Below are positions 1-5,417 of a stretch of DNA of 11,156 nt, in pieces. Location of the stretch: NCBI GenBank assembly GCA_046496815.1, contig JAWOGN010000312.1, forward strand, positions 1 through 11,156. The letters run 5' to 3'. The DNA is from JAWOGN01 sp046496815. Its GTDB lineage: Bacteria > Desulfobacterota > DSM-4660 > Desulfatiglandales > Desulfatiglandaceae. Positions within the stretch are counted from its first letter, which is position 1, and each line of letters starts with the position of its first letter. The notes beneath the pieces were generated by a model that had not been told where the DNA came from, did no database searches, and worked only from the letters and a program-made list of their open reading frames with translations. A program made the position numbers and the translations under genes.

Positions 1-150
1 GTAGAAAAAAGGTTGTATGGTTTGGGCGGTCTTCCAGGTCCCCACCTTGACCTCTGCTGCCTTTGAACCCGTGGGGATGAACATCAAAAACGCGATCGCT
101 CCGACTATCGCTCCGACCGTCGCTCCGAGAAACCTGCCAAGAAAAGACAT
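1..150 (-). CDS. ABC transporter substrate-binding protein, NMT1/THI5-like (N-terminal fragment)
   Basis: Only the first 50 codons lie in the window; the gene runs off the left edge. Read on the minus strand from the ATG at 150, it begins with a short basic stretch (MSFLGRF). A hydrophobic Gly/Ala/Val/Ile segment at about residues 9-25 follows, with the GA-x-VGA pattern repeated three times, and then a likely signal peptidase site near SKAAE (29-33). The mature start, VKVGTWKTAQTIQPFFY, is typical of periplasmic binding proteins of the NitT/TauT (SsuA/NMT1) type. These deliver a small organic ligand such as a sulfonate, nitrate or pyrimidine precursor to an ABC permease. The start is fixed by a strong AAGGAGG site (159-165). 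The ligand cannot be told from this fragment, and the family call rests on the short mature N-terminus only. Confidence 0.7.
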   Translation of the reverse strand, partial: MSFLGRFLGATVGAIVGAIAFLMFIPTGSKAAEVKVGTWKTAQTIQPFFY

Positions 151-167
151 GCTTGCAACCTCCTTTT

Positions 168-567
168 CCGACATTTTAGATAGTACCCGACCGAAAACTG
201 CTATTTTTCCCAATCTCTGCGTCAGACGCAAATTATAATCCTCGAAATACTCAATGTATTCCTGTGGTTATAATTTCCGCCTTCCTTGATCTTGGAAAAA
301 ATCTCTAGTTTTCGTTCAGACACTGCTATGAAAGCGGCATCGGGATCTCCAATGGGGCTTCGATCGTCGATAGCGGTCGGCCCTGTGCGACTCGGCGGCC
401 ATCATGACGTGGACGCCGGAGAACTCCGCCAGGCTGTACCGGCAAAGGAGAAGGCCCCTATCGCAGTGTTTCAAAAATCTAAATTGATACTATTGGTGCT
501 ATGAACCGATCGCTTAAGTTAAACACATTGAGTTGGAAATGAGTCTCCCTGGAATGGGACTTTCCGT
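168..567. other. Stretch without a recognisable gene
   Basis: About 400 bases lie between the start of the ABC binding-protein gene and the terminator of the small-gene operon. The part from about 340 to 480 is visibly richer in G and C than its flanks. It is open in one plus-strand frame (286-504, about 72 codons), but that frame has no ribosome binding site and no motif I recognise. The other two plus frames also give protein-like stretches broken by stops, which suggests a decayed coding patch rather than a live gene. A small inverted repeat GCGT-cag-ACGC lies at 221-231. I see no convincing promoter for the binding-protein gene, although one is expected here. Confidence 0.4.
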
Positions 568-590
568 AAAAAGAGGGCAGATTATTGCCC
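568..590 (-). terminator. Possible rho-independent terminator of the small-gene operon
   Basis: On the minus strand GGGCA-ATAATC-TGCCC forms a 5-bp stem with a 6-base loop (575-590). It is followed by TC and a run of five T (568-572). It lies about 64 bases past the stop codon of the last small gene. The stem is short, so the call is moderate. Confidence 0.45.
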
Positions 591-653
591 GTGCAAACAA
601 ATATTGTTTGCTCGATTGTCTTTTTTATTATTCTACCCGCCCTCTTCTCACGA

Positions 654-926
654 CTAAAAAAGTTCGCTGAAGGCGTCCCATATCCCTGTCTTGATATCCC
701 CAGGAATGCCGACGCTTCCTTGATCTTCGTAATCACTTACCGCACTCCAAAAGATCGGTGCGCTCCGTCCGTTTTCCGGGTTCGTCAGTTTATATGCATT
801 TGTTACCGTGTCATGCTCTTCTTGAATTTCCAGCACAATTCCAGGCTTGCCGTGATCTTTGCAGTATTGGCGGAACCAATCCTGAATAATCTGTTCGGCT
901 CTCTCTTTTTGGATCGTTGCAGTCAT
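654..926 (-). CDS. Small hypothetical protein, third gene of a small-gene operon
   Basis: This is a 90-residue soluble, acidic protein that I do not recognise. It starts at the ATG at 926, with a good GGAGGG site five bases upstream. The first part (about residues 5-25) looks like an amphipathic helix with aromatic residues (QIIQDWFRQYCKDH). The middle alternates charged and hydrophobic residues as in beta strands (GIVLEIQEEHD, then YKLTNPENG). The C-terminal third is rich in Gly and Asp (YEDQGSVGIPGDIKTGIWDAFSEL). There is no signal peptide, membrane segment or obvious catalytic motif. It lies 27 bases downstream of the gene at 954-1250 on the same strand and is probably co-transcribed with it. 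The clear ribosome binding site and normal composition make a real gene likely; the function is unknown. Confidence 0.7.
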   Translation of the reverse strand: MTATIQKERAEQIIQDWFRQYCKDHGKPGIVLEIQEEHDTVTNAYKLTNPENGRSAPIFWSAVSDYEDQGSVGIPGDIKTGIWDAFSELF

Positions 927-953
927 ATAGCCCTCCTATAGATTTCAGTTTCC

Positions 954-1250
954 TTAGCTTGGCAGGACGAACCGAAGCACCAACTTCACCCATTTCCGTG
1001 CATTGACACCCAGTAACGCAAAGTGCATGTATTTGGTTTTCAAAAAAACCGTAAGGCCCAAATCACGAAGCATCTGATCGAGGGTGAGCACACGCGGATA
1101 TGAGACAGCGGACACTCTGCGAACAGTTTTCAATAAAAATCGGATACTTGAATGAGATACCTCGATTTGATGATCCTGACCCCTGACCCTGATCTCCTCA
1201 TCACCCTGTGTGATCCGGACATCAGCATGAACGAAAAGGGGTCTTGTCAT
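954..1250 (-). CDS. Small hypothetical protein, second gene of a small-gene operon
   Basis: This 98-residue protein of unknown function starts at the ATG at 1250, twelve bases after the stop of the preceding gene. Its ribosome binding site is weak (a GGCGAG-like stretch that overlaps the upstream stop codon), so translation may depend on coupling. The N-terminal 35 residues alternate charged and hydrophobic residues (DVRITQGDEEIRVRG, HQIEVSHSS) as in a beta sheet. The rest is basic and leucine/valine-rich (RFLLKTVRRVSAV, MLRDLGLTVFLK) and ends in a basic hydrophobic tail (KWVKLVLRFVLPS). No signal peptide or catalytic motif is seen. The basic charge contrasts with the acidic proteins on either side, so binding between them is possible, but that is inference. 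Position between two well-supported small genes is the main argument that it is real. Confidence 0.6.
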   Translation of the reverse strand: MTRPLFVHADVRITQGDEEIRVRGQDHQIEVSHSSIRFLLKTVRRVSAVSYPRVLTLDQMLRDLGLTVFLKTKYMHFALLGVNARKWVKLVLRFVLPS

Positions 1251-1262
1251 TGGCTTTCTCGC

Positions 1263-1466
1263 CTACTTCGAGTCTTTTGTCCGAATTTTGACAATCCCGT
1301 TAAGTTTCCATGTGGCGTAAGCGGCCGCCTCGCTTGCAGCGCTGGGTACTGAAACTTCCAGATTTTCAAATTCATAGGTGATCTCGGCATGTCGTCCGGT
1401 GAGTTTGTCATAAAGACTCATCGCCAAATCCGGCCACGTCGTAGTTCCTATCTCTGTATCAGCCAT
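1263..1466 (-). CDS. Small hypothetical protein, first gene of a small-gene operon
   Basis: This 67-residue acidic cytoplasmic protein is the first gene after the promoter at 1530-1557. The start at 1466 is fixed by a strong GGAGGG site seven bases upstream. The sequence contains a short helix-like stretch (WPDLAMSLYDKLTG, about residues 11-24). A strand-like part, EITYEFENLEVSVP (about 28-41), follows, then an Ala-rich linker and a final strand-like WKLNGIVKIRTKD. It looks like a compact beta-rich domain, but I cannot assign it to a family with confidence. There are no cysteines, no membrane segment and no catalytic signature. Close spacing to the next gene points to an operon of three small genes that probably act together. 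Confidence 0.7.
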   Translation of the reverse strand: MADTEIGTTTWPDLAMSLYDKLTGRHAEITYEFENLEVSVPSAASEAAAYATWKLNGIVKIRTKDSK

Positions 1467-1529
1467 TTTTTCCCTCCATAATTTTTTTTATTTTTTAACC
1501 GAATTTCACCGTCAAACATTTCTACTTCA

Positions 1530-1557
1530 ATACTAGATGCTTTCGAAAAAAAGTCAA
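1530..1557 (-). promoter_or_regulatory. Sigma70-type promoter of the small-gene operon
   Basis: On the minus strand TTGACT (1557-1552) is separated by 16 bases from TAGTAT (1535-1530). This places transcription start near 1523 and gives a leader of roughly 55 bases before the ATG at 1466. The -35 box differs from TTGACA at one position and the -10 keeps TA...T. Confidence 0.6.
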
Positions 1558-1597
1558 CGACTTGGTCACACATTGCGCGTCAAAAAGACAGGTAAAC

Positions 1598-1629
1598 ATG
1601 CCGCAATTTGCGCTCCCGCAAAGGGGCAT
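1598..1629 (+). other. Interrupted hairpin upstream of the C11 peptidase gene
   Basis: TTTGCG-ctcc-CGCAAA (1607-1622) forms a perfect 6-bp stem with a 4-base loop. After short bulges on each side, ATGCC (1598-1602) pairs with GGCAT (1625-1629). No T-run follows, so it does not look like a terminator. It overlaps a TTG codon at 1608 that opens the peptidase frame, which argues for a start further downstream. It could be a leader structure of the peptidase mRNA. Confidence 0.45.
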
Positions 1630-1721
1630 TTCACCGACTGCCCGGTGGTCCAACACTCAAGGAAACCGTGCAACCGGCCGATAAACTAACATACCAACCG
1701 TCTCAACAGCCGCCTTCAGAA

Positions 1722-3392
1722 ATGAAACGAGTCTATAAGAAGATTGAACATCAGTTTTTTATGCGTGGGGCATTCTTTTTAATTCCCCCTTTCTGCATGA
1801 TATGCGCACTGCTTCTTCCGCTTCAATCACCGATCATCCGGCAAAAGCCTCCATCCAAATGCACGGTGATGTGCTACATGAATGGTGACAACGATCTGAA
1901 CGATGAAGTCCTTCATGCTGTTGACATGATGGAAACCGTGGGATCCTCCGAGCAGCTGAACATCCTCGCACTGGTGGATGGCGGTCAAAATTCTCGGCAT
2001 GGATATGGCAAGATTTGGGACACGGCTCGCTTACTCCACATCATGAAAGACGATCACATCGGCGTGATTAATTCGCCGGTGCTTGAAGAACTCGGCGAGC
2101 TGGACCTTGGGCACCCGCAAACACTGGAAAGATTCATCGAAAGTTGCCTGGAATTCCCTGCCGAGAGATATGTCTTCTGTACGTTTGCTCATGGCCAAGG
2201 TATCATCGAGACGGGAGCTCTGGAAATACCCAACGGTCACAAATCACTCGCCATTTCTCCGGACCTGAGCAGCAACAGGTTGATGACCCATCAGGAATTC
2301 CATGACGGCATAAAGAAAGCCATGGGAAGAAGGAAATTCGACCTCATGGTTTTCTTTTCCTGTCTCACGAACATGGTTGAGGTGGGCTATGCTCTCAAAG
2401 ATGTGACAACCTACATGGTGGGCAGCGAAGATGTCATTCGCATTGTGAATGATCCCCCGGGTACTTTCCAGATCAGGGGCATAAGGTTCGAAGATTTGCT
2501 GCGAGAATTCAGATCAGATCCGGACATACCCACCATCGAACTGGGAAAAAAAGGTGTGGACGCGTTCATCGCACAATACCAAAATACGATTGCGATTCCC
2601 GACTTCGAAGGTAAACCCAGAGCAATGCGCTATTCGGGCGGACTGTCCCTGGTGAGGTGCGACAATTATGAAAAATTGGCCGGCAGACTGGATGGTCTGG
2701 CGCGGGTCGTTTGTCGCCAAATGATGCATGCTGATGAAAGCCATGTGAAACGGATCCTCACGGCAATGCACGGTGCCATGGCATCGTCCCAGAGATACCA
2801 AAGCTTTTTGAACCTGGAATATTACGATCTCCAAGACTTCCTCATCCGGCTGCAAGATCTTGCTACCGATCGACAGGTGAAGAGAACTTGCCGAGAAATA
2901 CTCGATGTGGTGAAAGATCATGTGGTGATTTATGAAAGGCATACGCCGGATTCGCGATCGCACGGCATTTCCATCTACATTTCCAACTTCCTTGTACCGG
3001 ACAACGTCTATGACGCCCACCAGACCATGTACAGCGCCTCTAGATTCGGCCAAGATACCTATTGGGACGAAATGATCGATCTGTTCCGGCGAAAAATGGC
3101 AGAATTTTATCCCGACATTTTGATGGATCGTTGTCAGGAAGCCCTTCGCGATTCGGATTTTCTTTCCTTTTGCGACACCCATCCAAAAATACCAGGGGCC
3201 TTGCGAAAGAGCATCGTGCAAGGCCATTGGCGGCCGGTTATGAGATACCTAAATCTTATCGACACGTTACAAACAAAACAGCGTCCCATCAATGCACTCG
3301 TTTCCCTCCGAGACTTCCTAACGACGTTAGGAGCCCACGATCACAGAGCCATCGAGGCGATCAGGCGGTTGGACGGCATGCCGGACTTGTAG
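1722..3392 (+). CDS. Clostripain-family (peptidase C11) cysteine protease, membrane-anchored or exported
   Basis: This is a 556-residue protein of the C11 (clostripain) family, cysteine endopeptidases that cut mainly after basic residues. Counting from the ATG at 1722, a basic start (MKRVYKKIEH) precedes a hydrophobic segment at about residues 19-35 that could be a signal peptide or an anchor. The family opening is at about 47-89: TVMCYMNGDNDLND, then MMETVGSSEQLNILALVDGG. The likely catalytic His is H157 in FAHGQG. The likely nucleophile is C214 in FFSCLTNMVEV, matching the family's C-L-M-x3-E pattern, although the residues before the Cys are unusual. The C-terminal 200 residues are mostly helical and unassigned. 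Start choice is uncertain: the frame is open from a TTG at 1608, and an ATG at 1761 would give a shorter signal peptide. None of them has a good ribosome binding site. The target is unknown. Confidence 0.85.
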   Translation: MKRVYKKIEHQFFMRGAFFLIPPFCMICALLLPLQSPIIRQKPPSKCTVMCYMNGDNDLNDEVLHAVDMMETVGSSEQLNILALVDGGQNSRHGYGKIWDTARLLHIMKDDHIGVINSPVLEELGELDLGHPQTLERFIESCLEFPAERYVFCTFAHGQGIIETGALEIPNGHKSLAISPDLSSNRLMTHQEFHDGIKKAMGRRKFDLMVFFSCLTNMVEVGYALKDVTTYMVGSEDVIRIVNDPPGTFQIRGIRFEDLLREFRSDPDIPTIELGKKGVDAFIAQYQNTIAIPDFEGKPRAMRYSGGLSLVRCDNYEKLAGRLDGLARVVCRQMMHADESHVKRILTAMHGAMASSQRYQSFLNLEYYDLQDFLIRLQDLATDRQVKRTCREILDVVKDHVVIYERHTPDSRSHGISIYISNFLVPDNVYDAHQTMYSASRFGQDTYWDEMIDLFRRKMAEFYPDILMDRCQEALRDSDFLSFCDTHPKIPGALRKSIVQGHWRPVMRYLNLIDTLQTKQRPINALVSLRDFLTTLGAHDHRAIEAIRRLDGMPDL

Positions 3393-3442
3393 ATTTGGGA
3401 AGACAGGGGTCTGTATCATGTTTTGGGAGTGAAATTTGGAAA

Positions 3443-3463
3443 GGGCCCAAAATAAATGGGCCC
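3443..3463. terminator. Hairpin between convergent genes, possible bidirectional terminator
   Basis: GGGCCCA-aaataaa-TGGGCCC is a perfect 7-bp inverted repeat with a 7-base A/T loop. It lies between the stops of the C11 peptidase (3392) and the fasciclin gene (3529), which point at each other. T-runs are weak: TTTCC follows on the minus strand and none on the plus. It could stop or stabilise either transcript. Confidence 0.5.
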
Positions 3464-3528
3464 CGGGGACTTGGATAGGGATTAAGCCGACATCAAGGTG
3501 TAAAGTTAAATTTCGTCCAACGAACCCA

Positions 3529-4017
3529 TTACTTCGGGAGCACAACGGTATCGATCACATGAATCACCCCGTTGCTGCAGACAATGTCGGTCTTGACAAC
3601 CTTAGCATTGTCCACCATGACCGCTCCGTCCTTCTGGGTAATCGAGAGGGTCTGACCGTTGACGGTCTTTGCGGAATCCAGACCGACCACGTCTTTGGCC
3701 ATCACCTGTCCCGATACCACGTGATAGGTGAGAATACCCTGCAGCTTGGCCTTGTTCTCAGGCTTCAGCAACTCCTCCAACGTACCGGCAGGCAGTTTGG
3801 CAAACGCCTCATCGGTGGGGGCAAAAACAGTAAAAGGCCCTGCCCCGTTCAGGGTGTCTACGAGATCCGCTGCCTTTACAGCGGCGACCAAAGTATTAAA
3901 TGATCCTGCGGAAACGGCCGTCTCGACAATGGTCATTTCCTTTTTCGCGCTGCTCGCGAGAGCGGTGATGCTGGATGCAAAAAACAAGATACATAGAATT
4001 GCCAATATTTTTTTCAT
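3529..4017 (-). CDS. Secreted fasciclin (FAS1) domain protein
   Basis: This 162-residue protein is a signal peptide plus one FAS1 domain, the same design as bacterial MPB70-like fasciclins. The start at 4017 follows a strong AAAGGAGGA site. Residues 1-21 are a classic signal peptide (MKKILAILCILFFASS..ALA), with cleavage likely after ALA. The domain begins at MTIVETAVSAGSF. It carries the H1 box TVFAPTDEAF (63-72), the YHVVSG motif with the conserved Tyr-His (98-103), and the H2 box VIHVIDTVVLP (151-161) at the C-terminus. FAS1 domains act in adhesion and matrix binding, and the protein should be periplasmic or extracellular. Two cysteines are present: C9 in the signal peptide and C147 in the mature part. 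It is monocistronic and convergent with the peptidase. The family call is very safe; the ligand is unknown. Confidence 0.95.
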   Translation of the reverse strand: MKKILAILCILFFASSITALASSAKKEMTIVETAVSAGSFNTLVAAVKAADLVDTLNGAGPFTVFAPTDEAFAKLPAGTLEELLKPENKAKLQGILTYHVVSGQVMAKDVVGLDSAKTVNGQTLSITQKDGAVMVDNAKVVKTDIVCSNGVIHVIDTVVLPK

Positions 4018-4183
4018 TGTATTCCTCCTTTATGACGCCGACTGATTCCCATATTTACCCCACTATTCGGAAAGGTTGCTCAACAAAAAACAATACTCGG
4101 TGTCTCAAATCTTTCCGGTACAAGATATTAATCACTGCGAAAATCAAATCAAGCCATTCTTGAGCTTTTTTCTGTTTTTGAAT

Positions 4184-4538
4184 ATGCCTTCTCGTGCAAG
4201 ACACTTGGCAGAACTTGATGCGAAGAAGGGTTTTCATGAGCATTATCATTTTGGTGCTTTGAGTCCGGACAAAGCGTCCATGGCGCTTACTTTCAAACGG
4301 CCGACTGACAGGTGAGATGAAAGAACTCGCTTTTTTGAGGCCGGGGCATAACGGGTTTCGCCTTGTGTGCCAGGAAGATGCATATATCAAAGAATTTGTT
4401 CGGTATATTCACCTTAACCCGGTTCGTTCTGCAATGATTCGGAGTTTGAAAGAATTAAATAGATCCCTCCATTGCGAACACAGCGCGGTGATGGACAGGA
4501 AGTTTGAAATGAGTCCCCCCATTCGGCATCAAAAATAA
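4184..4538 (+). pseudogene. Remnant of a REP-associated (IS200-like, Y1) transposase
   Basis: The C-terminal part, in the frame 4317-4538, reads QEDAYIKEFVRYIHLNPVRSAM, then SLKELNR and HSAVMDR. This matches the conserved tail of the RAYT/Y1 transposase family, usually written CQEDxYLxELVRYIHLNPxRA. A start-like MPSRAR at 4184 in another frame resembles the usual N-terminus of these proteins (MPRxAR). The middle is missing or scrambled: the HxH metal-binding motif and the catalytic tyrosine helix of an active enzyme (about 200-330 residues) cannot be found, and the two pieces are separated by a stop and a frame change. It is therefore a deleted, inactive copy. The identity of the C-terminal part is solid; the N-terminal boundary is a guess. 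Confidence 0.75.
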
Positions 4539-4542
4539 CTGC

Positions 4543-4570
4543 TTGACATGATATCATTATTCAGTATCAT
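4543..4570 (+). promoter_or_regulatory. Promoter of the hicAB operon
   Basis: A perfect TTGACA (4543-4548), a 16-base spacer and TATCAT (4565-4570) lie directly before the hicA start at 4577. Only six bases separate the -10 box from the ATG, so the transcript should start at or within a few bases of the start codon. Confidence 0.7.
4548..4568. promoter_or_regulatory. Palindromic candidate operator for HicB
   Basis: ATGATATCAT (4548-4557) is a perfect 10-base palindrome directly after the -35 box, inside the promoter spacer. A further TATCA (4565-4569) in the -10 box repeats its half-site. HicB proteins with a ribbon-helix-helix tail repress their own operon by binding such repeats; binding here is inferred. 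Confidence 0.5.
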
Positions 4571-4576
4571 TCACTT

Positions 4577-4831
4577 ATGAATAAAAAGCAGCGGCAGACC
4601 TTAAACCGGATACTTGAAAAACCCGAGCGTTCTGATATTCCCTGGTCCGACATCAAATCTTTGTTTCTTGCGCTTGGTGCTGAGATTTCAGAGGGGAAAG
4701 GCTCCTGGGTCAGGGTCGCTCTTGGAGATGTGAAAGCGCTTTTCCATCGACCTTACCCTGTTCGAAACACTGAAAAGGGTGCTGTAAAATCAGTAAAAAA
4801 ATTTTTGAAGGAAGCGGGAGTGTTATCATGA
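4577..4831 (+). CDS. hicA: HicA-family toxin (mRNA interferase), type II toxin-antitoxin
   Basis: This 84-residue basic protein fits the HicA family of small double-stranded-RNA-binding-fold toxins that cut mRNA on ribosomes. Residues 20-38 (DIPWSDIKSLFLALGAEIS) form the usual first helix and turn. They are followed by EGKGSWVRVALGDVKALFHRPYP (39-61) and the closing helix KGAVKSVKKFLKEAGV (67-82). In textbook HicA the catalytic His sits in a Gly-Ser-His motif; here that position is W44. A histidine remains in FHRP (H57), which as I recall is typical of a HicA subgroup with this longer form. The gene overlaps hicB by four bases (ATGA), the standard arrangement. It has no Shine-Dalgarno sequence, in keeping with the near-leaderless promoter. 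Activity cannot be judged from sequence. Confidence 0.88.
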   Translation: MNKKQRQTLNRILEKPERSDIPWSDIKSLFLALGAEISEGKGSWVRVALGDVKALFHRPYPVRNTEKGAVKSVKKFLKEAGVLS

Positions 4832-5172
4832 TGGAATATAAAGGATATTTTGGAAAAGTCGAATTTGATGATGAAAATAATATATTTTATGGCGAAGTCA
4901 TAAATTTGCGTGATGTCATCACTTTCCAAGGTGAAAGCGTCGTGGAATTGCGCAGGGCTTTTTGTGATTCCGTTGACGATTATCTTGAATTTTGCGCTGC
5001 CCGGGGAGAAGATCCTGAAAAGCCGTATTCAGGTAAGTTCGTCGTCCGAGTTGACCCTGAACTCCACAAAACCATTTCTATACAGGCACGAAAGAATGGG
5101 AAAAGCCTCAACGCATGGGTTCATGACACGCTGTCAAAGGTGGTGAAAGAGAGCACCCATCAAGCAACGTGA
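4828..5172 (+). CDS. hicB: HicB-family antitoxin with ribbon-helix-helix domain
   Basis: This 114-residue partner of hicA neutralises the toxin and usually represses the operon. The N-terminal part (about 1-66) has the partial RNase H-like HicB fold. It opens YKGYFGKVEFDDENNIFYGEVINLRDVITF and continues with the helix VVELRRAFCDSVDDYLEFC. The C-terminal part (about 69-108, GKFVVRVDPELHKTISIQARK then SLNAWVHDTLSKVV) is a ribbon-helix-helix DNA-binding domain of the Arc/MetJ type. The start is fixed by the ATGA overlap with hicA, giving translational coupling; a GGGAG-like site lies 5-10 bases upstream. The palindrome in the promoter is its likely operator. Family and pairing are clear. Confidence 0.93.
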   Translation: MMEYKGYFGKVEFDDENNIFYGEVINLRDVITFQGESVVELRRAFCDSVDDYLEFCAARGEDPEKPYSGKFVVRVDPELHKTISIQARKNGKSLNAWVHDTLSKVVKESTHQAT

Positions 5173-5417
5173 GCGAGGGCTTATTCCAGAAACTCATCGA
5201 CTGCGGTTTGTTAAATGCATTGCCCCCAGTCATTGAGTTGATTTCTGTGAGGACGCCGAATATTCCATCACCAACCATAAGGATGGTGCATGGGATATAC
5301 GGTTTTTTGCTCAAGCCTATCGATTTGTGAGGCAAATGTCCTTGCTTGCAACTTAACAGGCAACCCCCGACAGAAAAACAAACGATTACGATTGTGATAC
5401 AGGCGAGGAAAAGATCT

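Noticed and set aside
2514..3227. Long minus-strand open frame of 237 codons opposite the C11 peptidase
   Set aside because: It lies wholly antisense to a well-supported gene, has no ribosome binding site and no recognisable domain; it is a shadow of the sense codon use.
3436..3903. Plus-strand open frame of 155 codons opposite the fasciclin gene
   Set aside because: Antisense to a clear FAS1 protein with a strong ribosome binding site; its product has no family features.
4148..4172. TCAAG-ccatt-CTTGA followed by T-rich sequence, looking like a plus-strand terminator
   Set aside because: The stem is only five mostly weak pairs, and no plus-strand gene lies upstream for it to terminate.
4750..4775. 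GTTCGAAAC stretch resembling a tRNA T-loop
   Set aside because: It lies inside hicA in frame and no acceptor stem or anticodon arm can be formed around it.
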